In this document: positions 21,055-34,411 of the stretch, piece after piece
Layout: each line of letters opens with the position of its first letter
How positions within the stretch are numbered: position 1 is the stretch's first letter
DNA from: Delphinapterus leucas
Taxonomy: Eukaryota; Chordata; Mammalia; Artiodactyla; Monodontidae
Assembly (NCBI RefSeq): GCF_002288925.2
Contig: NW_022098069.1
Span: 69,024,758 to 69,088,757, forward strand
Direction of reading: 5' to 3'
DNA length: 64,000 bases
Notes under the pieces: generated by a model
Told to the model about the DNA's origin: nothing
The model's input: only the letters and a program-made list of their open reading frames with translations
Database searches by the model: none
Program-made: the position numbers and the translations under genes

Positions 21055-24000
21055 TATATATTTGGTAACAGCTTTATTGAGGTATAATTCACCTATCAGT
21101 CATTCACTTATTTAAAGGGTACAATTCAGTGGTCTAGTATATGCAAAAAGTTGTACAGGCGTCACTACATTTAATTTTAGAACATTTTCATCATCCCCAA
21201 AAGAAACCCTATACACTTTGCCCATCATCTTGCAACCTGTGCATTCCCCCATTTTTAATTGTTTTTTATTTATTATTGAGTTGTATATGTACTAGATACA
21301 AGTCCTTTATTATATTTGATATCAGGTATATATGATTTGCAAATATTTTCTCCCATTCAGTGAGCTGCCTCTTTTCATTTTCTTGATAATGTCCTTTGCA
21401 GCATAAAAGTTTTTGATTTCAATGAAGTCCAGTGTCTCTATTTTTTCTTTACTTGTGTGTAGTTTTGGTGTCACATTTAAGAAAGTATTGCCAGATCCAA
21501 GGTCAGGAGGATTTACTGTATATTTTCTTCTAAGAGTTTATAAGAGTTGCTTATAGTCTTAGCATGTACATTTAGGTCTTTAGTTAATTTTTTTTCCCCC
21601 AGGTAGGGTTAACTCTGCTCCTCTGTGTGTAACCATAGGACTCTAAAACTCCATCTATAGCTTGGAGTCATAAACATATATGGGAAAAGTTTTGTTGTTG
21701 TTTTTTTAAACTGTGGTAAACTATGCATAACATGAAATTTACCATTTTAACCAGTCTTAGGTATATAATTGGGTGGTATTAAGTATATTCCCATTGCTGT
21801 GCAACCATCACCACCATCTAGTCCTGTAACTTTAATTATTTGGAAGGCTTAAGTTAAATTTAACTTTTTAGTAAATCTAGGACTATTCAGGTTATCTGTT
21901 TTTTTCTTGAGCTTGGTAGTTTGTATCTTTTAAGGAATTGGTCCATTTTGCCTTAATTGCCTGATTTATGGACATAGTTGTTCGTAGTCTTCCTTATTAT
22001 CTTTTTACTGTCTGTGGGATCAGTAGTGTTTTCTCTTTCATTTCTAATACTGTTTATGTCTTCTCTTTTTTTTCATGATCATTCTGCCTGGAGGTCTAGC
22101 AATTTTATTGATTTTTTTCAAATTATCAGCTTTTTGTTTTATTTTTCTGATTTCGATTTCATTGATTTCTGTGCTAATCTTTGTTATTTCCTTCCTTGCT
22201 TGCATTAGGCTTAATCTGGTCTTCTTCCTTTAGTTTAAGGTGAGAGCTGTGGTTAGTGAGTTTAGTTCTGTCTCTTCTAGGTCTGTGTTCAGTGCTATAA
22301 ATAATCATTAAGCATTGTTTTAGCTGCATCCCACATATTTGATATGTTGGATTTTCATTTCCATTTAGTTCAAAATATTTTTTATTTCCTTTGAAACATC
22401 TCTAACTTAACATGGTCTACCTTCAAGTGATAATGTATCACATGTGTAGTGTAAGAACCTTAAAACAGTGTACTTCTTTTGCTCCCCTCCTGGCCTTTGT
22501 GCTGTTGTCATACATTTTACTTTTACATGGTTGTGAACCCCAGAGTACATTGTCATCATTTTTGCTCTAAATAGTATTTCCGTTTGAAGCGATTTAAATA
22601 ATAATAAAGAAAATTTTCTATGTTTACACAATGTAATTACCACTTCCAGCTGTCTTTAGTCTTTTGTGTAGATTCAGGTTTCCATCTGGTATCATTTTCC
22701 TTCTTCCTGAAGGGCTTACTTTAACATATCCTGTAATGCAGGTGTGCTGGTCAAAAATTCTTTCAGTTTTTGCATGTCGCAAAAAAGTCATTATTTTGTG
22801 TTTGTTTTAAAAAGATACTTTTATTGGGTAAAGAATTTAGATTGACAGTGATACCCCTCCCGTTACCCACGCACCCCTAGTTCTTTAATGATTTGCTCCA
22901 CTCTCTGCTTTCTTGCATTATTTTTGAAAAGAAATCTGCTGTCTCCATTTTCATTGTTTTCTGTGTGTAACGTATCTTTTTTTTTCCTCAGGTTGCTTTT
23001 AAGATTTTCTCTTTAACACTTGTTTTAAGCAATTTGATTATCATGTGCCTTAGTAGTTTTCTTCTTGTTTCTTGTGCTAGTTCATTAGTCCCCTCACTGG
23101 GGACTAAAAATACACATGTACATTTGTCTGCTTGAGATTCTCCCAAAGCCCAGTAATGCTGTGTTCATTTTTTATATTCCTCTGTTTTCTTTCTCCCTTT
23201 TTTTTGTTTTAGAGGGTCTCTGTTGCTGTGCCTACCAGTTCGCTAACCTTTTTTCCCCATTAAAGTGTCTAATCAGCTGTTAGTTCCATCCAGTGCATTC
23301 TTAAAATTATGGACACTGTAGTAGTTCTTTAGAAATTTGATTTTTATCCTTTTTATATTTTTTTCTTCTCTACTTAATGTTTTCAATGTTTCCTTCATTT
23401 GAACATATGCAACATATTTATAATAATAGCTGTTATAATGTCCTTGTCTTCTAATTCTATCTGTGTAATTTCTGAATCAGCTTCAATTTATTGATTTTTT
23501 TTCCTTATTATAGATTATATTTCCCTGCTTCTTTGCATGCATGATGCATTTTGATTGGTTTCCAGAAATTCTGATTTTTATTTTGTTGGGAGATGAATGC
23601 TTTATATTCATAAAAATATTCTTGAGATTTATTCTGGGGTGTGGTTAAGTTATTTGGAAAGTTTGATCCTTTTTGGTCTTGCCTTCAAATTTTCTCAGGT
23701 GGTACCACAGCAGTGTTTTGTCTAGGGTTAATTTTTCCCTACTAGTGAGCTAAGATCCTTATCAATATCCTACCTGATGCTCTATAAATTATGAGGGTCC
23801 ACTCTGGCTGTTGGGAGCAGGCATGCTTCCCTCTAGTCCTTTTAGGTCTCTGGTTTCTTTTTTTTTTTTTTTCCTGGCCTCATTTGTTTTGCTCACATGT
23901 GTGTACTGATAACTGAATATTTGATGGAGACCCTCTACAGATTTCAGGAGTTCTCTCTCTGTCTCTGTACCTCTTTTACCTCTAATACTCTGCCCTGCAA

Positions 24001-24340
24001 TACCTACCTCTTTGACTTTCCCATACTCCCAGCTTCATTTTCTCATCTCAGGGAGACTGTGGGCTCTGCTTAGGTTTCCTCTCCACTGCTGCAACCTGTG
24101 GCCTTTCTCCAGGCAGTTAGATAGGCACAGTCATAGGGTTCACCTCACTGTTTCCGTTCTCTCAAGGATCACCCTCCTTCATTGCCTGATGGCCAATGTC
24201 CTAAGAGTTTGTCAGCTTTTTAAGTTTTTTTCAGACAGAAAGGTAAATCTTATTTCTTTTACTCCTTGGCTGGAGGCAAAGGTCCCTATTTGGCAGTTTT
24301 CAAAAATACCATTTTTAATAATTTACATCTAAGCCACAGG
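21055..24340 (-). mobile_element. Composite of old L1/HAL1-type fragments
   Basis: All antisense. 21055-21650 is an L1 3' UTR and ORF2 tail (aacagctttattgaggtataat start). 21695-21840 is a second 3' end (aactatgcataacatgaaat). 21860-22440 reads as the ORF2 reverse-transcriptase/endonuclease part (gcatcccacatatttgatat). 22640-23440 reads as ORF1, and 23440-24340 as a 5' UTR-like part. At least two insertions are involved because a 3' end occurs twice. No open frame above 106 codons. Confidence 0.65.
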
Positions 24341-24429
24341 GTGGGGCATATTCCAATGCCCCATGTTAGAATCACCATGTCAGAATTTCATGTACTCTTC
24401 AGAAAAATGCTTTGCAGTTTTTTATATAG

Positions 24430-26345
24430 TTTTTCTTTTTACATCTTTATTGGCATATAATTGCTTTACAAGGTTGTGTTAGTTTCTGCTGTACAACAAG
24501 GTGAATCAGCTATATGTACACATATATCCCCATATCCCCTCCCTCTTGAGCCTCCCTCCCACCCTCCCTATCCCACCCCTCTAGCTCATCACAAAGCATC
24601 GAGCTGATCTCCCAGTTCTATGCAGCAGCTTCCCATTAGCTATCTATTTTACATTTGGTAGTGTATATATGTCAGTGCTACTCTCTCACTTCATCCCAAC
24701 TTCCCCTTCCCACCGTGCCCTCGAGTCTGTTTTCTACGTCTGTGTCTTTATTCCTGCCCTGCCACTAGGTTCATCAGTACCATTTTTTTAGATTCCATAT
24801 ATATGTGTTAGCATATGGTATTTGTTTTTCTCTTTCTGACTTACTTCGCTCTGTATGACAGTCTCTAGGTCCATCCACCTCATTACAAATAACTCAGTTT
24901 CGTTCCTTTTTATGGCTGAGTGATATTCCATTGTATAAATGTGCCACATCTTCTTTATCCATTTATCTGTCAGTGGACATTCAGGATTCTTCCATGTCCT
25001 GGCTATTGTAAATAGTGCTGCAGTGAACATTGTGGTATATGACTCTTTTTGAATGATGGTTTTCTCAGGGTATATGCCCAGTAGTGGGATTACTGGGTCA
25101 TATGGTAGTTCTATTTTTGGTTTTTTAAGGAACCTCCATACTGTTCTCCACAGTGGCTGTATCAATTTACATTCCCACCAACAGTGCAGGAGGGTTCTCT
25201 TTTCTCCACACCCTCTCCAGCATTAATTGTTTCTATATTTTTTGATGATGGCTATTCTGACTGGTGTGAGGTGTTACCTCATTGTGGTTTTGATTTGCAT
25301 TTCTCTAATGATTAGTGATGGTTAGCATCTTTTCATGTGTTTGTTGGCAATCCGTATGTCTTCTTTGGAGAAATATCTGTTTAGGTGTCCGGCCATTTTT
25401 GGATTGGGTTGTTTGGTTTTTTTGATATGGAGTTGCACGAGCTGCTTGTATATTTTGGAGATTAATCCTTTGTCAGTTGCTCCGTTTGCAAATATTTTCT
25501 TCCATTCTGAGGGTTGTCTTTTCATTTTGTTTATGGTTTCTGTTGCTGTGCAAAAGCTTTGAAGTTTCATTAGGTCCCATTTGTTTATTTTTATTTTTAT
25601 TTCCATTACTCTAGGAGGTGGGTCAAAAAGGATCTTGCTGTGATTTATGTCATAGAGTGTTCTGCCTATGTTTTCCTCTAAGAGTTTGATGGTGTCTGGC
25701 CTTACATTTAGATCTTTAATCCCTTTTGAGTTTATTTTTGTGTATGGTGTTAGGGAGTGTTCTAATTTCATTCTTTTATATGTAGCTGACCAGTTTTCCT
25801 AGCACCACTTATTGAAGAGACTATCTTTTCTCCATCGTATATTCTTGCCTCCTTTGTCAAAGATAAGGTGATCATATGTGTATGGGTTTATCTCTGGGCT
25901 TTCTATCCTGTTCCATTAACTATATTTCTGTTTTTTTGCCAGTACCATACTGTCTTGACTACTGTAGCTTTGTAGTATAGTCTGAAGTCTGGGTGCCTGA
26001 TTCCTCCAGCTCCGTTTTTCGTTCTCAAGATTGCTTTGGCTATTCGGGGTCTTTTGTGTTTCCATACAAATTGTGAAATTTTTTGTTCCAGTTCTGTGAA
26101 AAATGCCATTGGTAGTTTGATACGGATTGCATTGAATCTGTAGATTGCTTTGGGTAGTATAGTCATTTTCACAGTGTTCATTCTTCCAATCCAAGAACAT
26201 GGTATATCTCTCCATCTGTTTGTATCATCTTTGATTTCTTTCATCAGTGTCTTATAGTTTTCTGCATACAGGTCTTTTGCCTCCTTAGGTAGGTTTATTC
26301 CTAGGTATTTTATTCTTTTTGTTGCAATGGTAAGTGGAAGTTTTG
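24430..26345 (-). mobile_element. Younger L1, 5' truncated in ORF2
   Basis: The left end is the antisense 3' UTR (ttacatctttattggcatat). Homology to the ORF2 C-terminal half runs to about 26345, where it stops at gcaatggtaagtggaag and gives way to a T run. ORF2 pieces remain open at 24788-25165 (tail, ending LTHIYGI), 25322-25771 and 25903-26244, in disagreeing frames. The reverse-transcriptase catalytic core is not included. No clear target duplication was found. Confidence 0.9.
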
Positions 26346-26639
26346 GGGGCTTTTTTTTTTTTTTTTAAGTGTTATACGAGTGAACTTTCTTCTGGTATTG
26401 ACCCAATAGAAAGACCAAAGCTCTAAGGTGGAATGGTATATGATGCAAAAGTGGGAAAGATGGGATAGATTGAGAAAATGTAATCTGAAAATTAGCAGAT
26501 GTCTGAGAACTCCACTATAAACCTAAGATAAATTAAAAGATGAGTTTAATAGCCTGAGATAAAGTTTCCCTAATGTTCAGGCCTATAGATGGGTAGTGGG
26601 GGAGTAGGTGGGAATGTGAGTTTTAGGGAATTCTAAGTT

Positions 26640-27240
26640 GTTTGTAATTTTATCATCTATCTCTCTGTCTTTGTGGGGGGACCTCAGGATCACCCTCAGG
26701 CTTGATGATTCACTGGAAGGGCTCACTGCACTCAGAAGCTGTTATACTCATGGTTATGATTTATTACTGTGAAAGGATACAGATCAAAATACTCAAAAGT
26801 GAAAAGTCACATGAGGTGAAGTCCAGGAGAAAACAGGAACCAGCTTCTAGGTGTACTCTCCCAATGGAGTCACTTGGGAGCACACTTAATTCTCCCCTAA
26901 ACAGTGTGTGACAACATGTGTGAACTGTTATTGACCAGGGAGGCTGACCTCAACCTTGGTTTCCAGGGTTTCATTGCAGGTCAGTCAGTGTAGGTATACA
27001 GCACCGGAATGTCTGACTTCAGCTTCTTAGATTCTAGCTCTTCCCAGAGCAAAAACAAATGTTCATAAATCACCTTGTCAGGGTCAACTTATCTGGTCAA
27101 ACAGGTATAGCATAGCCCAGGGCCTCAGGCAAACAAAAACACTCTTAGAGGCACAGTATTTAAAAGGCCCAAAGAATATCTCCCAGAAGACTGCTAAGGG
27201 CCAGTCCTAAAGACTGGCCTTTCTTTGAAATGGGCGGGGT
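26640..27240 (-). mobile_element. Possible ancient ERVL-type solo LTR
   Basis: The passage around 26720-26890 (ctcatggttatgatttatta, then gtgaaaggatacagatcaaa, then caatggagtcact) resembles a recurrent old LTR I have seen, but I cannot name the subfamily. No viral gene is attached. Boundaries are approximate. Confidence 0.4.
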
Positions 27241-27299
27241 TTGAATAACACAGGTTTTCTGATTAAACCTGTCTTGAACACTATTTACTAAACTCCATA

Positions 27300-27600
27300 C
27301 TTTAGTTGGATTTCATTAGTTCTTCCTAATGTCCTTTGTCTATTTCAGGATCCCATCTAAGCTATCACATTACATTCAGTTGTCATGTCTTTGGCTTCTC
27401 TGGGCTATGACAGTGTTTCTGTTCTTAACAGTTTTGAGGTATACTGCTTAGGTCTTTTTTATAGAATGACCCTCAATTTGAGTTTGGCTGTTGTTTTCAT
27501 TACGGTTAGGCTGGGATTATGGGGTTTTGGGAGGAAGACCACTGAAATGAAATGTCATACTCATCATAGCTTAACAAAACTACAAAATTAATTAAGATAA
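27300..27600 (-). mobile_element. Old L1 (L1ME-like) 3' UTR fragment
   Basis: Landmarks 'caggatcccatctaagctatcacattaca' near 27347 and 'ttgtcatgtctttggcttct' near 27380, then 'agaatgaccctcaatttgag' near 27463, in the order expected of an old L1 end in antisense. Confidence 0.6.
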
Positions 27601-28009
27601 AACTCCTCCAGCCCCTCAGAAGTACTTAACCAGAATTTAGGCTGATGTGCTGCTTACATACAGAATTTATACTCAATGGCTCTTAGAACTGTTCTCTTTT
27701 CAGTAGTGTCAAGATCTCTAATGTGCATAACTTCAGATTTTTCTAGAGACAGCAGGGAAAAGAACAGAAAGTATGACAGTAACTGATCAAGTCATAGATG
27801 AGGGAAGCTAAAATGGGTCTGTTTTACCAGATTGAACCTGGAATGATAACGAGTCAGGTCCCTCAGTATGACTCTGCCATTATTCTCATGCATCTCTTCC
27901 TTCCCCAGGATGAACTAAAAGCCAGTATTAGGGCCTACAAATGGTTCAGTGTCATTCAGTCTCTTTAGTTGCCTAACTGCTACTTATCTTTCATGCCTGT
28001 TTAAATATC

Positions 28010-28330
28010 AGATCTTCTAGAAAGCTGTATTTAACACTCTAGGACCCTCCAGGCCTATTATGTACTATTTGTAGCACCCCGTACAATTTTTTGTCTAGTC
28101 TTTAAATTAAATACTTATTAATGTATTTGTTTAATGTCTGCCTCTCCTTTCAGTCTATAAGCTCCATGATGTAGAGACCATGTCAGTCTTGTTCATTTTT
28201 TGTTATCTCACTCTGTATATTCTACCTGTATTCCTAGAGCCTGGCTAAGCACTCAAAACCTAACAGCCTTTTGCACTAAGATGAGTATATTTGAGTGAAT
28301 GAGTGAATAAATGAGTAAATAAATGGATAT
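28010..28330 (+). mobile_element. Diverged L2 3' end
   Basis: Landmarks include 'ctataagctccatgatgtagagaccatgtc' near 28154, 'cctagagcctggctaagcac' near 28234 and 'gtgaatgagtgaataaatga' near 28296. Confidence 0.65.
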
Positions 28331-28543
28331 TTGATATTAAAACCTCTGTTAGTATACCTATAGGAGTCTGACTTTCTTGTTGATACCTGCAGCAGAGGAG
28401 ACCCATACTTGTCAGAACTTATAAAAGATGGCACAGTTAGACAACATTTACTATAGGACAGTTAATTTTTTCTCAACAATCTACCACTTAGGCTTGGTCA
28501 GTTCTCTGAGACTTGCCTGACCTGTCTCAGTGAACTTAGTATA

Positions 28544-28598
28544 TGCCTAGGATAAATTTCTAGGATAAATTTCTAGGCATAGAAATTTGTCCTAGGCA
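28544..28598. repeat. Small inverted repeat with tandem copies
   Basis: Arms tgcctaggataaatttct (28544-28561) and agaaatttgtcctaggca (28581-28598) are complementary except for one position, with a 19-base spacer that holds a second copy of the left arm's core. Related ctctagg units continue to about 28647. Confidence 0.85.
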
Positions 28599-28649
28599 TG
28601 TAATTTCTCTAGGCAGTCTAATTTCTCTAGGCAGCTTCTTTCTCTAGGA

Positions 28650-31434
28650 TTTTCTTGCGGCATCTTTTGGCCTGATTCTCAAGTTGATCCTGTCCCACTA
28701 ACATTCATCCCCCTATTACGTGCAGCACATTTAGCAGCCAGGGACCAGCTTTGAGTATGAAGGTAAAATCTTTTATTCTTTTTCTAAATATTGCCCATTA
28801 AGACTGTGCTGTAAGGATTGTTTCCTAGTATCTCTTTAACCCTTTTTCAGGGCTTTCTCCTTATATCTGTAGACCTCAAACCAAAACAACATAGAGAATA
28901 ACCGATGCTCTCTGGCCAGCAGCATTGGTTATTCTCCCCCATGTAGGAACTTCCTTTCTGGCCTGTATCTCAGGACGTAGTCGGGACTGCTTAGGAAGTT
29001 TGCTTACATGAGTTTGCTCAGCTTTCTGACAAAGAAGGGCCTCTTCTCTTTGCCTTCTATTTAACAAAAACTTGGAGCATCCCTTTAGCCAGTCTTGTCA
29101 GCAGAAGATTTTTCTCTATATATATGCAAACATTTTTATTGTCAACCAGCCATCAAAGGAGATTCAGGGGAAATGGTTTGAATTTATGACCCAACTATTT
29201 GGACAGATCTGGGCTAGAAAATGTCTTGCAAAGCATATGTATAGCCCTTGTACACTATTACATGTTGGCAACATTTTTTACTAGTTCTGACCACACATGT
29301 TGGTTTATTCCTAATTCCCTAAATCTCTCCTGTTTTCCCCATCTCACTTCCTACAGCCTGTCTCCCTGCCATTTCTACCCCTTCTGCTACTTTTTTTTTT
29401 TAAGATAACCCAAGAGAAATGTGCATCTGCCCATTAATTTATTCCTATACCAAACAAACACCGAGCATCTGTAATATACAGGCACTGTGTTAGGAAGGTC
29501 CTGGTGATACCTACATATATAACAAAAGAGCTTTTCTGTTTGATTATTATTCACTTATATCACAAATTCCCAAAGACGAATAATCCGAACAAAACTCATT
29601 TAAAAACTTTTACTATTTGAAACATTTTTTTCTGGGCCTTTTATATGATTTCTTTTAATTTGGGGGCATTTGGTCATACATTATTTACATGTGGTTGATT
29701 TAAAATTCGCTTGAGAAACTTGTGACCATGTGCTTCTTTAGTTCCTGGGCTTGGGGCCCAGTCAGTAGAAGTCCTGATCTCTTTCCTCTGTTCCTGTATT
29801 TTTCATTTCTTTTATCCATACTCCTTTATCTTTTCCTAGTTCTGCTATGCCAAATAAGAATGGCAGATGTTACTAACTTTCCTTAAATATTCAAAGCATT
29901 TTATGCTGAATGCAGGTAAATTATTCAAGGAATTTGGTAAATTAGGAAAATATAAAATATTTTAATGAGATATGAAGAATTTTCTAGGTAAGACTTTATG
30001 TCATTTTCATGGTGTTTTACTTTTTTAAAATTATTGCTGCTATTGTTTTTTTTTTTCCTTGTTTAAAGTTTCCATTTTTTGTGAGACTTTTCCCTGTTTA
30101 TTAAACAAAAGTAAGTAGTTTTTTAAAAACTCATTTTGGAAATGATTAACCATTTTTAAGTTGAATTAAGGCAGGAAGTTTTTTGATCTAAGGGGGGCTT
30201 ACTTAGATAATTACTATTTTATTTATAAGATTTGACTTCATATATAGCCCGCTTTCTGAGCACAGCTCATAGTAAACCTATTAAAGTGGGATTGTAATGT
30301 AAATGCTATTTTTTGAAATTGAACTCAGTTTTTAATATAAGCACTAAACTGATTATGAAATCTATAGTTTGAAATGTGGTTAAAATATTTGCGTTTAAGT
30401 TGATCATTATTTCCATGTTTTTTGGAATATCTATTTTATTTTTACTTGAATAGTTCCTTTCTTCTTCACCTTAATGTTTCCCTTTATTAATTAGGAATTA
30501 TAGGAGCATCTGGCTCCCATAGCCTTTATAATATGTTTCAGTGAGATTCTGAAATGTGATTTACTAAAGAAGAGCAAAATCACTCGGATTAGTGGCAGTT
30601 TGCAATTACTGACAAAGTTTTGTTGTAGTTTCTTATATTCTTTCTTATCTTTTTTTTTTAAGCATTCTGTGCTCTTTCCTGTGAAAATATTAGATATTTC
30701 AACCTAGCAATCTTATGCAAAATGGAAGTGAAACAGGAGGGGAAAAGCTGAGTCAAGAAAGAAAAGAGAAGGAAAAAACACTACTTGCTCAGCCCCTTCC
30801 ACCACACTGTGCAGGGCCCTTCTCCGTATTACCTGCCTCATGCTCCACTTTACTTTTCAGAGTCTTCCTGTAGTGGGTTTTGTATTTTGTGTAAAGTTTG
30901 TATTTTTAATGAATTTGGGGGTGGGGGGGGGAGAGGCTGTAGATGGTTTATGGTACCATAGTGGAACTGGAACTTTGACTTGTTTTTTTAAGAAACCTCG
31001 ATAGAATGTTTTTTTTAAGCATGGGGAAAAATATTTTGTCTTTCACCTTATAAAGCTAATGGCTTTCACATATTTTTACTTAGATCTCAGAACATATTTT
31101 GAACACTTAACTGCATCCTAATTTTGCTTTGTCTCCATTAAAGAAGCATCTGGAAATGTGTTTTTTTCTTTTGGATCTTAGAGGTGGGTTTTCTCAACTT
31201 ATTTCTTTCTGCATTATGTAGTATCCCTAGTAATTTGGTATCCTTATGATTTCTTATCAAAATAAATCTACTTTAAATATTTGAATTGTTAAGAAGCTGG
31301 TGTATGGCCCAGCAGAGAACTGCCAACCCACGTGCTAGTGCCTGGCTTCTTATCCTTATGTTGGGACTTGTTAGTGTGAAAGAACAAAGTGAAAGGCACT
31401 CTTTGTTGCCATGTTTTCTATAAAACTAACACTT
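28650..31434. other. Intron, largely unclassified
   Basis: No exon. A weak old-repeat trace is at about 29440-29550. A G-rich run is at about 30919-30935. Otherwise AT-rich and without family signal I can name. Confidence 0.5.
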
Positions 31435-31448
31435 TCAAAAGAATGTTT

Positions 31449-31661
31449 GGGGCTTCCCTGGTGGCGCAGTGGTTGAGAGTCCGCCTGCCGATGCAGGGGA
31501 CACGGGTTTATGCCCCGGTCCGGGAAGATCCCACATGCCGCGGAGCGGCTGGGCCCGTGAGCCATGGCTGCTGAGCCTGCGCGTCTGGAGCCTGTGCTCC
31601 GCAACAGGAGAGGCCCCAACAGTGAGAGGCCCGCGTACTGCAAAAAAAAAAAAAACAAAAA
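31449..31661 (+). mobile_element. CHR-2-type SINE
   Basis: Head ggcttccctggtggcgcagt, body and A-rich tail. Target duplication tcaaaagaatgttt at 31435-31448 against acaaaagaattttt just after the tail. The B-box region reads ggtttatgccc, one change from the usual gttcgtgccc, so the promoter is slightly weakened. Confidence 0.93.
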
Positions 31662-31674
31662 CAAAAGAATTTTT

Positions 31675-32736
31675 GTGCCTGGCAGTGTAAAACTTGGCAC
31701 CTAGAAAATAAGAGGATCTTGACTCATAGATGTATAAGGACACTGTGAGTCCCTCTGGAGCTACTGAATTACTCTGTCATAGTAATTCTCCTAGTTCATT
31801 CATTTTTATTTTGTCCTCTTGGAATTTTTCCATAAAAGTTTTTTTTGTTTTGTTTTAACCTAATCATCAGGTCTCTTACTTCTGTGGGTGTGCAGTTTGA
31901 ATTGAGTTTTTGTTTTTTGGGTTTTTTTTTTTTTTTTTTTTTTTATATATTGTTGGATGCTTGCTCAGAAAGTACTGTGGGATATTTGTGGGGGACATTT
32001 CCCTTAGGAAATTTATGTCACTGCGCTGTCTGTGCTTGTTTGACAGCTGTTCTGTCACTTCTAACTTTATTATTAATTCAAAAAGTTATAAAGCCATATG
32101 TGAGCAGCTGTTCACTATTTTCATCAGGACAAAATAAGAAGGCAAGGACCCAAGTATAATATTATCAGGAGTGATTTAGGTTAGATTGTAGGAATAATTT
32201 TCTGGCAGTTACGATATAGTGTAACTTATTTAAGAGAGTTATGGAATTAAAAATAATTTTAAAGAGCATAAAATAGTATTTGTTGAAAGATGAGAGGACT
32301 TGAAAGATGAAATACTGACTGAAGGTAGGATAGTGAACCAGCTAGTTTGTGAATTCCTGTTCTAGTTCTAGGATTTTATGATTTCATGCTGGCGCTTATT
32401 CTCTTACTGACTAATTTTCCCATGACTTTCTGTGCTTTAAGACTCTCCTATGCAATACTATTTTAAAGCCAATTTATATTTATTTTTATTAGGTATCTTA
32501 GCTATACAGAGACCCATCACTTATTTGGCATTCAGGTGCTAAATTAAAATGCAAAACTTGTTTGCCCTTATTTTAAGAAATGTAGGAATCAGACAAAAAG
32601 AAAAAGAATAGAAAAGTTATGGTAATTAAATATTGTTCATGAAACTACCAATGTAATGGCTTGATTGTCCTTTATCTTTTGTCATTAGTCCTTTAAAATA
32701 TGACTATTCATTGTAATCATCTTTCAGACATTTAAA
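31675..32736. other. Intron, unclassified
   Basis: No exon. Contains a T run of about 24 at 31921-31944 with no element attached that I can see. Confidence 0.5.
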
Positions 32737-32935
32737 TAAAATAATAATAATAATACCTACCAAGTATTTATTAGTTAACATGTGCCAGGCAAAGTGCAGT
32801 TAATGGAATATTTACTGTACTGTTAGATTCTCACAATAATCCTGAGAGCTTAGGTTTTATTGTCCCCTATTACAGATGAGAAAGAAGTTTAGAGAGATGA
32901 AGCAAATTGCCCAAAGTGATACAGTAACTAGTAAT
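32737..32935 (-). mobile_element. MIR SINE
   Basis: Antisense MIR landmarks: 'aacatgtgccaggcaaagtg' near 32778, 'ctcacaataatcctgagagc' near 32831, 'attacagatgagaaagaagt' near 32869, 'aattgcccaaagtgatacag' near 32905. Confidence 0.8.
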
Positions 32936-33829
32936 TTCGTACAAAAAAAATGTATGAAGTTTTTAAAGCGCAGAATATAGAATTGTGTATATATTATGAT
33001 CTCAATGAAAACTCATGCACAGGCATTTGAAAGACTAGAAGGTACTACACCAAAATACTAAAAATCGTTACTTTTAGGTGTTGGGGAAATAGGTAATTCT
33101 TATATTGTCCTTTGTAATTTCTTATAGGCTGCACTTATATAATGGCTATCCTCACAGACATGTGAGGTGGGAATTGCTATTATTACTTTCATATTCTAAC
33201 AGCTTGACGTAAGTCTTTCATGTATGCAACATTTTCCAAATCTCTGTCCTCACTATCTCACATATTTAAGAATATCTTAACCTATTTTATATTTTTTCAG
33301 TAGTTTTTGTATTAATTTGTGTGAAGACAGATATTTTATGTCTTTAGACAAAGACTGTGTTTTTAAAAATACTTTTCTTATTCCTCTTTCTAGATTAAAA
33401 ATATTTGGAGATATTATTTCACTTACCTTTGTGTGCTTACAGTCTCTAAGACAAGTTGAGCACATAGAACACATTTCCCAAAGTTTACTGAATTTCTTTC
33501 CCTTGTAAATTCCAACCACGGTACAGTAATTGGAGACTAATTCCTTAATTTTCAAATATGTTTTTTTTCTCTTTTAATGTAACTTTCATTTACACAATTG
33601 CCCAAGTCTGAGTCTTGACTGTTACCCTTGATTTCATTTTCTTTTTTTACCGTCTCCTCTCCAAATCTCATTAATTATCAAAACTCATTGATTAGCCTTG
33701 TTTAATATAGTTTTTATCCTTTTTTGTTTTCTCCATAGCCCTACTGCTACTACAGTAGTGCAGATAACCACAGTCTCTTATAGGAATTACTGTAGAAGCC
33801 TCTCCTCTTCACCCTCCCAATTCTAATCC
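32936..33829. other. Intron, unclassified
   Basis: No exon or family recognised. Confidence 0.5.
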
Positions 33830-34411
33830 CCACTCTACTTTATAACCACAGTGGTCTTCCAGCAGTCTGATCATGTCATTTCCCTGATTAAATTGCTCTC
33901 CATTGCTCTCAGGATAAAGTCTAAATTTCTTGATGTTTTATGAGTCTTCAAGGTCTGATAGCTCCATATGCTGGCTAACCTCTTTTGTTTCTACTCCTCT
34001 TCTGGCTCTCTAAATTCTAGCCATACTGAATTACTTTTTTTTTTTTTTTAACATCTTTATTGGGGTATAATTGCTTTACAATGGTGTGTTAGTTTCTGCT
34101 TTATAACAAAGTGAATCAGTTATACATATACACACGTTCCCACGTCTCTTACCTCTTGCGTCTCCCTCCCTCCCACCCTCCCCATCCCACCCCTCCAGGC
34201 GGTCACAAAGCACCGAGCCGATATCCCTGTGCCATGCGGCTGCTTCCCACTAGCTATCTACCTTACGTTTGTTAGTGTATATATGTCCATGCCTCCCATT
34301 CGCCCTGTCACAGCTCACCCTTCCCCCTCCTCATATCCTCAAGTCCGTTCTCCAGTACGTCTGTGTCTTTATTCCTGTCTTACCCCTAGGTTCTTCATGC
34401 CATTTTTTTTC

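Noticed and set aside
28544..28647. CRISPR-like array
   Set aside because: The units are too short, irregular and palindromic, and the DNA is a mammalian intron.
31449..31661. tRNA gene, because of A- and B-box-like sequence
   Set aside because: The tRNA-like part is the SINE head. It does not fold as a full tRNA and is followed by SINE body and A tail.
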